A stretch of 64,000 nucleotides of DNA from an uncultured Oscillospiraceae bacterium. Its GTDB lineage: Bacteria; Bacillota; Clostridia; Oscillospirales; Oscillospiraceae. The notes beneath the pieces were generated by a model. The model saw nothing but the letters and a program-made list of their open reading frames with translations. It did no database searches and had not been told where the DNA came from. Location: assembly GCA_947589225.1 (NCBI GenBank), contig CANQBC010000003.1, positions 1 through 64,000 of the forward strand, written 5' to 3'. Shown in pieces: positions 38,878 through 48,345 of this stretch. The position numbers and the translations under genes were made by a program. How positions within the stretch are numbered: the first letter of the stretch is position 1; every line of letters begins with the position of its first letter.

Positions 38878-40749
38878 CTACCGCACCGGGATCAGCGCGC
38901 CCACATCGCTGCCGGGGAGGACGGCCCGCAGATTCTCCAGCGCCGCGCCGGACCCGTCCTGGACGTAGATCCAGCCGGCCATAGTGGTCTCCACGGCCCA
39001 GTCTATGTCCTCCCGCGTGGTGGCCTCGCCGTAGCTCATCGTCTCCACCGACATGGGGGAGGCCAGGAACGTGACGATGGGGTTATACTCCGCGCTGTTG
39101 AGGAGCACCAGCACCCGGCGGTTCTCACCGTCCAGGGGGAGGCCCTCCAACGTTGTCAGCATATCCTCATAGCTTTGAGCAAATTCCTCCCGGCGCTCCA
39201 CGCGCTGGGGATTCAGGCTGTCGGCGGCGGGGAAGAGGCAGTTGACCGCCAGCTTCCACCCGGCGCACAGGACGATGAGCGCGGCCATTACTCCGGGAAG
39301 GAAAGCCCCCGCCCGAAGCCCTTTGGCGCCCGAAAGATCCAGTCTCCGGAAGCACATATGAAAGGCCCACATCAGGAGCCCTATATTCATCGGCCCGCCG
39401 TAGCGGGTCATCTGCGTGAGCATATTGGCGCTCTCAAGGTATTGAGTCTCGTTGTAAAATATGGTCAGGTGGCTCACCAGCAGCACGCCGAGGGTGAGGA
39501 CGTACATACCGGCGGCGAAGGTGAAAAACCGCACGGCCTTTCCCTTTTCAAGCCACCCGGCGCGGCGGAACGCCAGCAAAAGCGCGAAGATCAGGAGTAT
39601 GGCCAGCGCCGGCGTCAGATCCACCCCGGCCGTCCACTCCCGGTGGACGGGCTCGGCCACAAACGCCCGGAGCCAGGAGCGTATAAGTCCCACCGTGCGC
39701 TCGTCCCTGAAAAACGCCCCGGAGAGCACGGCCCTGAAAAGCGAGCCCACCGTCGGCGCGATAGCCCGGGTTAGATACGTCGTCCGATCCATCACCCGGC
39801 AGTAAAGCCACCAGCTTCCCGCGGCGGCGGCCGGCGGGAGCAGGAGCGCCCCGGCGCGGCCCATATTGCCCCGGAAGCCCCGGTAAATGAGAAACAGCGC
39901 CACAGCGTAGGCGCACCACAAAAGCCCCACCGACTTGGTGAGGGCAAGCGCGGAGAGGAACACCGCGCACTTTGCCGTGCGCCAGCCGTTCCACTCCCGC
40001 TCCCCGGTGATCTCCATGAGCAGGCACCCGAAGAGCATCCCCATCACGGGGTCGACATAGACGGAGCGGTACCAGGAGCTGTCCGCCACGCCGGGCAGGG
40101 CGAAGAGCAGCAGGGCGCCGGCGGCGCCGACGGCAATCTTTTGCCGGAGCTTTTCGGCTTTGAACCCGTCGAGGGCGGAAAAGAGCAGTGTGCCGCTATA
40201 TAGGAAGTACCCGCTGAATATGAGCCCCTCGTCAAAAGAACTTCTCAGGCGCAGGAAAAGCCAGATCTCAAGCTGGGTGAAGGGCGGGTAGTCTCCGAAG
40301 CCGGCGGATACATTGCTGGCGTATCCGGCAAAGCCGTCCCGGAAATAGAGGCTCTTGATGTCCGGCCCCCAGAAGTTGTAGGCGTCCCACTCCAAAATGA
40401 GCCGCCGGTGCGCAAGCAGGGCGATCACGGCCAGCGCCACGGCGTTGATCCACACCTGGGGCTCCCGCAGGGGCGCGGCGGCCCACCTGAGCGTGTTCTT
40501 TATCCCCTCCCGGCGCATTTTCACAAGGAGCATCGCCAGAAGGGCGGCGAGACACGCGGCGGCGATCCAGACGATCAGAGAAAGCCGCCCCAGAAAGGCA
40601 AGGCCGTAGAGGACGATCCCCGCGCCGCACACGGCCACGGGCGCCGTCCTGACAAGGCTCTCCCCGTACCGCAGGGACAGGGCCAGGGCTATGGCGGCGA
40701 TGGAAACGGCGCTTATCACGGCGGCCACGGCTTCACCCCCAGGTATCAC
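38878..40749 (-). CDS. polytopic membrane protein, GT-C-like glycosyltransferase
   Basis: A 623-residue protein with about twelve to thirteen spans and a C-terminal soluble segment of about 110 residues (from LNPQRVERREEFAQS). The first extracytoplasmic loops carry EWDAYNFWGPDIKSLYFRDG and GDYPPFTQLEIW, the acidic loop pattern of GT-C enzymes that use polyprenyl-phosphate sugars. GTG start overlaps the stop of the GT2-GtrA gene (GTGA). It is the likely transferase of the Und-P-sugar made by that neighbour. Confidence 0.7.
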   Translation of the reverse strand: MIPGGEAVAAVISAVSIAAIALALSLRYGESLVRTAPVAVCGAGIVLYGLAFLGRLSLIVWIAAACLAALLAMLLVKMRREGIKNTLRWAAAPLREPQVWINAVALAVIALLAHRRLILEWDAYNFWGPDIKSLYFRDGFAGYASNVSAGFGDYPPFTQLEIWLFLRLRSSFDEGLIFSGYFLYSGTLLFSALDGFKAEKLRQKIAVGAAGALLLFALPGVADSSWYRSVYVDPVMGMLFGCLLMEITGEREWNGWRTAKCAVFLSALALTKSVGLLWCAYAVALFLIYRGFRGNMGRAGALLLPPAAAAGSWWLYCRVMDRTTYLTRAIAPTVGSLFRAVLSGAFFRDERTVGLIRSWLRAFVAEPVHREWTAGVDLTPALAILLIFALLLAFRRAGWLEKGKAVRFFTFAAGMYVLTLGVLLVSHLTIFYNETQYLESANMLTQMTRYGGPMNIGLLMWAFHMCFRRLDLSGAKGLRAGAFLPGVMAALIVLCAGWKLAVNCLFPAADSLNPQRVERREEFAQSYEDMLTTLEGLPLDGENRRVLVLLNSAEYNPIVTFLASPMSVETMSYGEATTREDIDWAVETTMAGWIYVQDGSGAALENLRAVLPGSDVGALIPVR

Positions 40750-41804
40750 TCAGTCGCGGGTCTTTTAAAGACCCACTTGCGCTCCACAACGTAATTGACA
40801 ACGAAAAGCACGCCGTCCACCACGATCTTGATGAGCACGGTCGGAATCGGCAGGCGGCTCAGGGCCGCCACGGTTCCCCCGCTCACCAGCATCACCGCCA
40901 GGAAGAGGCACAGATACCGAAGCGACTGCGCCCCGGTGTCCCCGCGGCTTCTGAAGGTGACGTGCTTGTTGAGGAAGAAATTCAGCGCCCCGGACAGGAG
41001 CCTTGCGGCCACCGTGGCGGCGAACACCCACCGCTCCCCCTCCGGGAAGAGGGCGCTCAAAAGCCAGAAAGCCCCAAGGTCGGCCAGCGACGAGGCCACG
41101 GCCACCAGCGCGAAGGTCAGGGGCCTGCGGTAGACAAGGTAGGAGTCCCGCACCACGCGGAAATGGGAGGCTTTGTTGTCGTTTAAGTAGATGGTCTCGA
41201 TGGGTTCCATGATCAGGGGTACCTTGGCCTCCGCCGCGTCCAGGAGGAAGTTCATCTCGTACTCGTACCGATCCCCCTCGCACTGGGCGGCCATTTTGAA
41301 AAGGGCCGCCGGGATGCCGCGAAGCCCCGTCTGGGTGTCGCCGCATCGGATGCCCGTCATCAGCTTGAAAACAAGGGAGGTGATCCTGTTCCCGGCTCTG
41401 GACTTCCAGGGAACCGTCTCCCCGTCGAAGTCCCGAACCCCCAAGACGAGGCTTTCCGGGTTTTCGTACGTCAGCTCCGCCACCCGCAGAACGTCCCTGG
41501 GGGCGTGCTGTCCGTCGGCGTCGGCGGTGACCACCCCGGCGCAGCCGGGGACGTTCTCCCCAATCCAGGCAATGCCCGTTTTCAGCGCCGCGCCCTTGCC
41601 CCGGTTTTGGGGGTGGCGGCAGACGTGGACGCCCATGGCCTCCACGCGGTCAAAGACCTCCCGGCACGCATCATCGCTGCCGTCGTCCACCACCACGACG
41701 CGGCCCGCCCCGCTCTCCAAAAGCCCGGAGACGGTCCTGACCAGCAGCTCGTCCGGCTGATAGGCCGGTATCAGCACCGCGACCTGTTTGACGGCGTTTT
41801 CCAA
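40746..41804 (-). CDS. bifunctional GT2 glycosyltransferase - GtrA flippase fusion
   Basis: A 352-residue protein from a TTG at 41804 (GGGAGG 8 bp upstream); longer frames run into repeats. The N-terminal 225 residues form a GT2 polyprenol-phosphate glycosyltransferase (LIPAYQPDE, VVDDGSDD, DADGQHAP, GDTQTGLRG). The C-terminal 120 residues are a four-span GtrA domain (FLNKHVTFRSRG, ERKWVFKR). It would make Und-P-sugar and move it across the membrane for the GT-C protein. GtrA and GtrB are usually separate proteins. Confidence 0.9.
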   Translation of the reverse strand: MENAVKQVAVLIPAYQPDELLVRTVSGLLESGAGRVVVVDDGSDDACREVFDRVEAMGVHVCRHPQNRGKGAALKTGIAWIGENVPGCAGVVTADADGQHAPRDVLRVAELTYENPESLVLGVRDFDGETVPWKSRAGNRITSLVFKLMTGIRCGDTQTGLRGIPAALFKMAAQCEGDRYEYEMNFLLDAAEAKVPLIMEPIETIYLNDNKASHFRVVRDSYLVYRRPLTFALVAVASSLADLGAFWLLSALFPEGERWVFAATVAARLLSGALNFFLNKHVTFRSRGDTGAQSLRYLCLFLAVMLVSGGTVAALSRLPIPTVLIKIVVDGVLFVVNYVVERKWVFKRPATE

Positions 41805-42524
41805 AAACCACACCTCCCGCGCTGAACGCGCTTCCTTACCGTACACGCCCCGCAGCGCGGGGACGGGGCAATTTAAAATCAAATAGGATAACTGTGCGTA
41901 CACACATGGATACATGGTATATTCGCCATGTTTCGCGGTTCCGCCCACCGGGCGGGAGCGAAACGGCATGAAATCAAATATAATATCCGCGTTGCGGATA
42001 TTATACCATACCCGCAAAGCGGGGATGGTATATTCGCCGTGTTTTTCGGTTTCCGGCGAAGCCGGGGAGAAAAACGGCTAAAAATTAAATATAATAACCG
42101 CCCATGCGGTTATTATACCATACCCGCAAAGCGGGGATGGTATATTCGCCGTGTTTTTCGGTTTCCGGCGAAGCCGGGGAGAAAAACGGCTAAAAATTAA
42201 ATATAATAACCGCCCATGCGGTTATTATACCATACCCGCAAAGCGGGGATGGTATATTCGCCATGTTTTTCGGTTCCCGGCGTCAGCCGGGGAGAAAAAC
42301 GGATTGAAATCGAATATAATATCCGAGCCACCGGATATTATACCACTTCAGTGGCTTTTTTGTCAATCTTTACACCGAAGATGTACTTCGCGTTCTCGCC
42401 GTGCATTTTTTCCGGAAATACCTTGATTTTTTTGAAACCGGGGTGTAAAATGACAAGGTTGTGAATAGATTTGTCAGTGGAGACATGCACAATTGTCTCA
42501 CTTTATTGAGAGGAACGATCTCCT
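41805..42524. other. 720-bp divergent intergenic region with repeat array
   Basis: Between the minus-strand GT2-GtrA gene and the plus-strand flippase gene. Mostly the repeat array at 41914-42346; outside it no gene. TATAAT-like sequences occur in every repeat unit. Confidence 0.7.
41914..42346. repeat. four tandem 111-112-bp repeats with internal hairpins
   Basis: Units begin ATGGTATATTCGCC at 41914, 42025, 42137 and 42249. The second and third are identical over 112 bp; the first and fourth are diverged. Each contains three paired elements: a TTTTTCGG...CCGGGGAGAAAAA stem, an A/T-rich stem (ATAATAACCGC ATG GCGGTTATTAT type) and CCCGCAAAGCGGG. Changes in the outer units keep the A/T stem paired (ATAATATCCG/CGGATATTAT). 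Confidence 0.9.
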
Positions 42525-44141
42525 TTGGCTGAACCTAAAAAAACAAACTACCTCACGGGAGCGGCGATACTTGCCGCCACGGTGGCCATTACGAAGATAG
42601 TGGGCTTCATATACAAGATACCGCTCTTCAACATTCTCGGCGACGCCGGCGCGGGCCATTTCAACGTGATGTATTACATCTACAACCTGCTCCTGACCGT
42701 CTCCACGGCGGGGGTGCCGGTGGCGCTCTCAAGGCTCATATCCGAGGCGCGGGCGTCCTCAAGGCCGCTGCAGGCAAAGCGGTATTACTCCGTGGGCCTT
42801 GTGACCTTCGGGGCAATCGGGCTTTTGGGGTCGGCGCTGATGTATATTTTCGCGCCGCAGCTCTCCTCGTTTATGAAGGATCCCCAGGTTGTGCTGGGGG
42901 TCAGGCTCCTCTCGCCCGCGGTGTTTTTCGCCTGTGTGGTATCGGTGCTCCGGGGCTATGCCCAGGGCCATAACGACATGCGGCCAACCGCCGTCAGCCA
43001 GATACTCGAGGTCATGTGCAAGCTCATATTCGGACTTGCCATCGCGTGGTATTTAAAGAGCATGGCATACCCCGTGCCGATCATCGCAGCGGGGGCCATC
43101 GTGGGCGTTGTCATCGGCCTTGGGATCTCGGTTCCGGTGCTGGCGGTCATGCGCCGCCGTGTCGCTGCCTCAAGCCCCTCCACGCTCAACCTGGATCAAC
43201 CCATCTCGCGGCTTGACACCGCCAGGGAGATATTGAGGGTCAGTATACCCATCACGATAAGCTCCTCGGTGCTGAACGTCATAAATCTGGTCGACACCTC
43301 CCTTGTCCGAGGGAGACTTGCCAGCGGGGCCGGTTTTTCCGGGGAACAAGTGGATATACTTTATGGTGTGTACTCCAAGGGCTGCACGCTCTTTGCCCTG
43401 CCCTCGTCCTTTGCGACGCCCATAGCCGTGGCGGTGGTGCCTGTTATCGCGGCGGCTCTGGCCTCCCGGCAGACAACCGACGCCAAGTCCACCATGGAGT
43501 CCAGCATGAAGCTCACAAATCTCTTCGCCATGCCCGCGGCGGTGGGCTTGGCGGTTTTGTCGAGGCCGATATTCGACGTGCTGTTCCCGGGCTCCAATGA
43601 AAACGGCCCCATGCTCCTCTCCATGCTGGGTATCGCCTCCTACTTTGTATGCACCTACCTTATAACAAACGGCATACTCCAGGCCACGGGTCACGAGAAG
43701 CTGGCGCTTCTGGCCCTGCCTGTGGGCGGACTGTTAAAAATCTGCGTGAACTATGTGCTGGTGGGGAGCCCCTCGGTGAACATCGCCGGCGCGCCCATCG
43801 GGACGCTGTGCTGCTATGTGCTCATAACGCTGCTGAATATCATATTCCTCACGGTGAAGCTGCCCCAGCGGCCCAACTACCTGAAGATCACCCTGCGGCC
43901 TCTCGTCTGCGCGCTTCTGATGGGCGCGGCGGCCTGGGGAACCCAGCGGATCGGCGATATGTATCTCTATCCCTTCCTGGGAGGCGGTCGTATGGCCTCC
44001 GCCGTGTGCCTTGTACTCAGCATCCTCGTGGGCGTTCTGGCGTACTTTGCGCTGATTATTTCGCTCCGGGCATTGACAAAGGAGGACATTTTGCTCCTCC
44101 CCAAGGGCGCAAAAATAGCAAATATGCTGAAAATCAGATAA
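42525..44141 (+). CDS. SpoVB/YabM-like lipid-linked sugar flippase
   Basis: A 538-residue MOP-superfamily (MVF/polysaccharide) transporter with fourteen predicted spans; AAILAATVAITKIVGFIYKI and the FNVMYYIYNLLLTVSTAGVP region are typical of SpoVB/MurJ2 paralogues. TTG start with AGAGGA upstream. In Bacillus the equivalent yabM precedes yabN (mazG) and yabO (rqcP), as here. Confidence 0.9.
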   Translation: MAEPKKTNYLTGAAILAATVAITKIVGFIYKIPLFNILGDAGAGHFNVMYYIYNLLLTVSTAGVPVALSRLISEARASSRPLQAKRYYSVGLVTFGAIGLLGSALMYIFAPQLSSFMKDPQVVLGVRLLSPAVFFACVVSVLRGYAQGHNDMRPTAVSQILEVMCKLIFGLAIAWYLKSMAYPVPIIAAGAIVGVVIGLGISVPVLAVMRRRVAASSPSTLNLDQPISRLDTAREILRVSIPITISSSVLNVINLVDTSLVRGRLASGAGFSGEQVDILYGVYSKGCTLFALPSSFATPIAVAVVPVIAAALASRQTTDAKSTMESSMKLTNLFAMPAAVGLAVLSRPIFDVLFPGSNENGPMLLSMLGIASYFVCTYLITNGILQATGHEKLALLALPVGGLLKICVNYVLVGSPSVNIAGAPIGTLCCYVLITLLNIIFLTVKLPQRPNYLKITLRPLVCALLMGAAAWGTQRIGDMYLYPFLGGGRMASAVCLVLSILVGVLAYFALIISLRALTKEDILLLPKGAKIANMLKIR

Positions 44142-44185
44142 CAATCGGGATTTATTCATTTTTTGCTTGCAGTTGAGGGAAAAGT

Positions 44186-44938
44186 ATGATAAATTTTGTT
44201 TACAAATCTTCCTATGATGTGTCTGACCTGATACATATTGTGAAGATACTCCGCGGGGAGTGCGGCTGCCCCTGGGACAGGGAGCAGACCCACGAGTCTA
44301 TAAGGCGTGAGTTTGTCGAGGAGGTCTACGAGGTCATCGAGGCTATCGACGAAGGCAGCCCGGAGCATCTCAAGGAGGAGTTGGGCGATGTTCTTTTGCA
44401 GGTGGTGTTCCACGCGGACATTGAGGAGGACGCGGGAAGGTTTGACCTGGACGACGTGGCGGACGGGGTCTGCAAGAAGCTGATTTTGCGCCACCCCCAC
44501 GTTTTTGGGGACACCTCGGTCGCCGATTCCACGGAGGTTTTGCAAAATTGGGACAAGATAAAGAAGGCGGAGAAGCACCGGGACACCCTGGCGGCCGACC
44601 TTGACAGCGTGGCGAAGAGCCTGCCGGCCCTCTGGCGCGCGGAAAAGCTTCAGAAAAAGGCCGCCAAGGCAGGCTTTTTCCCGGCCGGCGATGAGGACAC
44701 GGTAAGCTCCCTGGAAAAGGGGATCCGGGTACTCAGGGGGGATCCGGGATCGGGCGGCGACAGCGCGGAGACCATAGGAGATCTGCTCTTTGCCTGCGTC
44801 AACGCCGCGAGGCTCAGGAAGCTGGACCCGGAAGAGCTTTTGAACGCCGCCTCCGACAGGTTCATTGAAAGCATGGCCGCGGCGGAGGGCGGCGTCTCCA
44901 ACGGTCAGGACGGAGCGAAGGCTCTCGGGGCGCGCTGA
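44186..44938 (+). CDS. mazG: MazG nucleoside triphosphate pyrophosphohydrolase
   Basis: A 250-residue protein. GCPWDREQTHESIRREFVEE and EELGDVLLQVVFHADI give the metal-binding E-x-x-E-(n)-E-x-x-D set; a shorter second MazG-like half follows (AEKLQKKAAKAGFFP ... IGDLLFACVNAARL). It hydrolyses NTPs, notably non-canonical ones. Confidence 0.93.
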   Translation: MINFVYKSSYDVSDLIHIVKILRGECGCPWDREQTHESIRREFVEEVYEVIEAIDEGSPEHLKEELGDVLLQVVFHADIEEDAGRFDLDDVADGVCKKLILRHPHVFGDTSVADSTEVLQNWDKIKKAEKHRDTLAADLDSVAKSLPALWRAEKLQKKAAKAGFFPAGDEDTVSSLEKGIRVLRGDPGSGGDSAETIGDLLFACVNAARLRKLDPEELLNAASDRFIESMAAAEGGVSNGQDGAKALGAR

Positions 44939-44944
44939 TTTGAT

Positions 44945-44997
44945 TTAAAGAGTACCGCACTCTTTAAGATATAAATAAATTTTCCCTTACGGGAAAA
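44945..44997 (+). promoter_or_regulatory. two hairpins before the HU gene
   Basis: TTAAAGAGT ACCGC ACTCTTTAA (44945-44967) and TTTTCCC TTAC GGGAAAA (44980-44997). The second is followed by A's rather than T's. They precede the AGGAGG of hup and may be a processed or regulated leader. Confidence 0.4.
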
Positions 44998-45019
44998 AAC
45001 TCACAGGAGGAAAAACGTT

Positions 45020-45295
45020 ATGAACAAGACAGAACTTATCGGCGTTGTCGCCGAAAAGACAGGGCTCTCCAAGAAGGATTCCGACAAGGCCGTCAACGCG
45101 GTTCTTGACTCCATCGTCGAGGCCATGAAAGCCGGCGATAAGGTCACCCTCGTGGGCTTTGGCGCCTTTGAGGTCAAGGAGCGCGCGGAGCGCATTGGCC
45201 GCAATCCCCAGACCAAGGAGGAGATCCGCATCCCCGCCACCCGTATCCCCCAGTTCAAGGCCGGCAAGGCGCTCAAGGACACCATCGCCGAGTGA
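45020..45295 (+). CDS. hup: HU-family DNA-binding protein
   Basis: A 91-residue nucleoid protein. MNKTELIGVVAEKTGLSKKD opens the dimerisation helices, and GFGAFEVKERAERIGRNPQT with IPATRIPQFKAGKAL forms the DNA-binding arm. Preceded by AGGAGG. Inserted between mazG and rqcP compared with Bacillus. Confidence 0.97.
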   Translation: MNKTELIGVVAEKTGLSKKDSDKAVNAVLDSIVEAMKAGDKVTLVGFGAFEVKERAERIGRNPQTKEEIRIPATRIPQFKAGKALKDTIAE

Positions 45296-45316
45296 TTTCA
45301 GTAAAGCTCAAGGCAG

Positions 45317-45380
45317 GGAGAGGATAAACGGTAATACGCCTATCCTCTCCGAAGGCTTTGCCCCGGTCAGCCGGGGCAAA
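45317..45380 (+). terminator. two hairpins between hup and rqcP
   Basis: GGAGAGGATA (45317-45326) pairs with TATCCTCTCC (45341-45350), and TTTGCCCCGG TCAG CCGGGGCAAA spans 45357-45380. No long T-run follows, so they may stabilise hup mRNA instead of stopping transcription. Confidence 0.5.
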
Positions 45381-45440
45381 ACGTGTTTATGGGGAAGATC
45401 GTATGTCAGATAATAAGATGTATGGCAGAAAGGCAAAAAA

Positions 45441-45683
45441 ATGCGGCTTGACAAATATCTGAAAGTATCCCGTCTTATAAAGCGCCGCACCGTGGCCGCC
45501 CAGGCCGCCGACGGCGGACGGATATCCGTAAACGGCGTCACCGCCAAGCCCTCAAAGGAGATAAAGGTGGGCGACGTCATCGAGATGAGCTTCGGCGCGA
45601 AAAAGGTGAAGGTGGAGGTCACGTCCGTTCAGGAGACCGTCCGCAAGGACGACGCCTCATCAATGTACAGGGAAATAGTCTGA
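45441..45683 (+). CDS. rqcP: S4-domain RNA-binding protein RqcP
   Basis: An 80-residue S4 domain (MRLDKYLKVSRLIKRRT ... GGRISVNGVTAKPSKEIKVGD) as in RqcP/YabO and Hsp15. In Firmicutes it helps RqcH add Ala tails on obstructed 50S subunits. Position after mazG supports the assignment. Confidence 0.92.
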   Translation: MRLDKYLKVSRLIKRRTVAAQAADGGRISVNGVTAKPSKEIKVGDVIEMSFGAKKVKVEVTSVQETVRKDDASSMYREIV

Positions 45684-45714
45684 AAAATCGGTCTCCATTA
45701 AGGAAGATAAAATT

Positions 45715-47136
45715 ATGAAAAACTTTAAATGGGACAAAAAGTACCTCTACTGGGGGGTGACGGCGTTCTGCGTGGTGGTGGCCAGCATCGCGTTTTTCTG
45801 GCTGCTGAACACATGGAGCGGCGTAAGGCGCGGCGTTGGCGTCGTACTGTCGGCTCTCGCCCCCGTGATCTACGGCCTATGTATCGCCTACCTTCTCAAC
45901 AAGGTGCTCAACATATTCGAGACGCACATTTTTTCAAAGCTCTGCGGGAGGATGTTCAAAAAGGATCCGGTGAAGGCACGCAAGGCGGCGAGGATCTTTT
46001 CCATTATCGTGACCCTCACCGTGGCGCTGGGGCTGATCGCGGGGCTGTTTGCCATTGTCCTGCCGGAGCTTGCCGACAGCGTCATGACCATCGTCTCCAA
46101 CTCCCGCACCTATCTGAACGTCGCCATCCAGTGGCTGGAAAAGGTCTTTGACGGGTACGCCCTGGAGCCGGTGGCGGTGGAGTGGTTCAACACCATCTCG
46201 TCGAAGGTGGTCAACTGGCTGGAGACAGAGGTGCTGCCTGAGATCACCACGCTGATCGGCAACATCACCGGGGGCGTCATCTCCGTCATCACCACGTTGT
46301 TCAACCTTTTTGTGGGCATCGTCATCTCTGTCTACGTGATGTACAACAAGGAGACCTTTGCCGCCCAGGCAAAGAAGATCGTCTACTCCGTGTTCCGCGT
46401 TAAAACCGCCAACGCCATCATGGGCGAGCTTGAGTTCATAAACGACGCCTTCGGCGATTACATCGTGGGTACGGTCATCGACTCCCTGATCGTGGGCCTT
46501 ATCAATTACATCTTCATGACCATCATGGGTATGCCTTACGCGGTTCTGGTCACCATCATGGTGGCGGTGACCAATCTGATCCCGATGTTCGGACCGTTTA
46601 TCGGCGCGGTGCCCTCCACGCTCCTGATCCTCCTTGAAAATCCCACCCAGGCGCTGATCTTCGTCATCTTCACGGTGATCTTACAGCAGATTGACGGCCA
46701 GATCCTCAAGCCGCGCATCCACTCCTCCCGCACGGGGCTTTCGGGTTTCTGGATCATGTTTGCCATCCTGTTCTTCGGCGGGCTTTTCGGCATCCTGGGC
46801 ATGGTCATAGGCGTTCCCGTGACAACCGTGCTGTACAACATGTTCCGGCGGCTCAACAACCGGCGGCTGCGCCGGCGCACCCTCCCGGAGGACACGTCCT
46901 TTTACCGGGGACTTTCCTACATAGACCCCGTGACCATGGAGCCCAGGTATGGCTCCCAGAGCGCGGAGGGGCAGGAGCCGGAGGGCGAATCCGGCGGGAA
47001 AATGGAGGAGACGGCGAAGGCGGAGAGCGCCGCCGAGGCCCCCGGCGCCCCAAAGCCGGAGGCGGACTCCGCCCCGGCGGCCCCCGCCCCGGAGGAACCC
47101 GCCCCGGCGGAGGAAGGGACGAACAGGAAAAAGTGA
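45715..47136 (+). CDS. AI-2E-family transporter (YdiK/PerM-type)
   Basis: A 473-residue membrane protein with about eight spans and the family segment NLIPMFGPFIGAVP plus the PRIHSSRTGLSGFWIM region. The C-terminal 80 residues are a Glu/Ala/Pro-rich, disordered tail. Substrate unknown; family members include a sodium/proton antiporter and a reported AI-2 exporter. Confidence 0.9.
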   Translation: MKNFKWDKKYLYWGVTAFCVVVASIAFFWLLNTWSGVRRGVGVVLSALAPVIYGLCIAYLLNKVLNIFETHIFSKLCGRMFKKDPVKARKAARIFSIIVTLTVALGLIAGLFAIVLPELADSVMTIVSNSRTYLNVAIQWLEKVFDGYALEPVAVEWFNTISSKVVNWLETEVLPEITTLIGNITGGVISVITTLFNLFVGIVISVYVMYNKETFAAQAKKIVYSVFRVKTANAIMGELEFINDAFGDYIVGTVIDSLIVGLINYIFMTIMGMPYAVLVTIMVAVTNLIPMFGPFIGAVPSTLLILLENPTQALIFVIFTVILQQIDGQILKPRIHSSRTGLSGFWIMFAILFFGGLFGILGMVIGVPVTTVLYNMFRRLNNRRLRRRTLPEDTSFYRGLSYIDPVTMEPRYGSQSAEGQEPEGESGGKMEETAKAESAAEAPGAPKPEADSAPAAPAPEEPAPAEEGTNRKK

Positions 47137-47277
47137 TTCGCGGGCGCGGAGCGCCCTGTCCGCGGCGGCTCGCCTGACAGGCGACACCGCCATCAAAACG
47201 CGCCATTGTAAAATGCCGTCCGGCTGTGGTACACTAAACCCAGTCCGGACGGTATTTTTGTTAAAGGAGCAAAGCAT

Positions 47278-48306
47278 ATGGAGATCGGAAATCAGATCAG
47301 ATCCCTCCGCGCCCAGCGGGGCGTGACCCAGGAGACGGTGGCGGCGGCTCTGGGGGTCCTGCCTCAGACGGTCAGTAAGTGGGAGACAGGCGCCACCGCG
47401 CCGGACATCCAGCTCCTGCCCGCCATCTCCGCCTACTTCGGCGTGACCATCGACGCGCTCTTCGCACTGACGGACGAGCAGAGGGTCGAGCGCATACGCA
47501 ATATGCTGTGGGACAACCGGGACATGGAGGAGGCGGTGCTGGACAGGGAGGCGCAGTTCCTCCAGGACAAGGCCCGCCGGGAGCCGGGAAACGGAGGGGT
47601 ATGGACGATCCTGGCGCAGATGGAGAATTTCAAGGCCCGGGCCCACCGCCGCCAGGCGGAGATCTACGCTAAGGAGGCCCTTACCCGCACCCCCGACGAC
47701 AGGGACGCCCACGCGGAGCTGGCGGAGGCCGCGGGGCTTCAGTGCCCCGACTGGTACGCCGGAACCCACTGGGCGTACATCGACTGGTATAAGGACTTTA
47801 TCGGGCGTCACCCCGGCGACTGGCGCGCCCACCTGTGGCTGATGGACGCCCTGGTGCAGGATCGGCGCTATGACGAGGCGGAGGCGTGGTGCGATCAATT
47901 CGCAAAGATCGACCACACCTTCCGCGTGCCGGACTACCGGGCGCGCATCGCGCTGGCGAAGGGGGAGCGGGCGCGGGCCAGGGAACTCTGGGAGCAGATG
48001 GTTCGGGACTTCCCTAAAGAGTGGATGGCCTGGGCGAGCCTCGGAGACGGGATGGCCTTTGAAGGGAAGTATGCGCGGGCGCTGGAGTGCTACCGGGAGG
48101 CCCGCCGCCTCCAGTCCCATCCCAAAGCCCTGGTGGATCCCCTGGCGGCCATGGCGCAGCTCTACGAGCTCATGGGCGACATCCCCGCCGCCATCGAGAG
48201 CAACCGGGAGCAGATCGCCGCCCTCCGGGACGACTGGGACATCACCCGCGGCGAGGAGGTAGACGCTGTGGAGCGGGAGATCGAGAGGCTCAAGAAGAAA
48301 CTGTAA
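47278..48306 (+). CDS. XRE HTH regulator with TPR-like repeats
   Basis: A 342-residue protein. Residues 1-62 form a Cro/C1 HTH (QIRSLRAQRGVTQETVAAAL ... TVSKWETG). The rest is helical repeats with TPR-like spacing (WMAWASLGDGMAFEGKYARALECY). It resembles peptide-responsive RRNPP-like or stand-alone regulators. A promoter-like TTGTAA-18-TACACT (47205-47234) precedes it; binding site AAAGGAG. Confidence 0.85.
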   Translation: MEIGNQIRSLRAQRGVTQETVAAALGVLPQTVSKWETGATAPDIQLLPAISAYFGVTIDALFALTDEQRVERIRNMLWDNRDMEEAVLDREAQFLQDKARREPGNGGVWTILAQMENFKARAHRRQAEIYAKEALTRTPDDRDAHAELAEAAGLQCPDWYAGTHWAYIDWYKDFIGRHPGDWRAHLWLMDALVQDRRYDEAEAWCDQFAKIDHTFRVPDYRARIALAKGERARARELWEQMVRDFPKEWMAWASLGDGMAFEGKYARALECYREARRLQSHPKALVDPLAAMAQLYELMGDIPAAIESNREQIAALRDDWDITRGEEVDAVEREIERLKKKL

Positions 48307-48345
48307 ACACACAAAAAGCCCCCCTCCTTGGGGGCTTTTTGTGTT
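48305..48345 (+). terminator. terminator of the HTH-TPR gene
   Basis: AACACACAAAAAGCCCCCC TCC TTGGGGGCTTTTTGTGTT, a long stem with a T-run inside the arm. Confidence 0.9.

Noticed and set aside
41914-42346. Tandem repeats considered as a CRISPR array
   Set aside because: Units are contiguous 112-bp repeats without unique spacers, and no cas genes are present.
42151-42426. Open frames inside the tandem repeats (FGFRRSRGEKRLK type)
   Set aside because: Translation of repeat units in one frame; no start signals or family.
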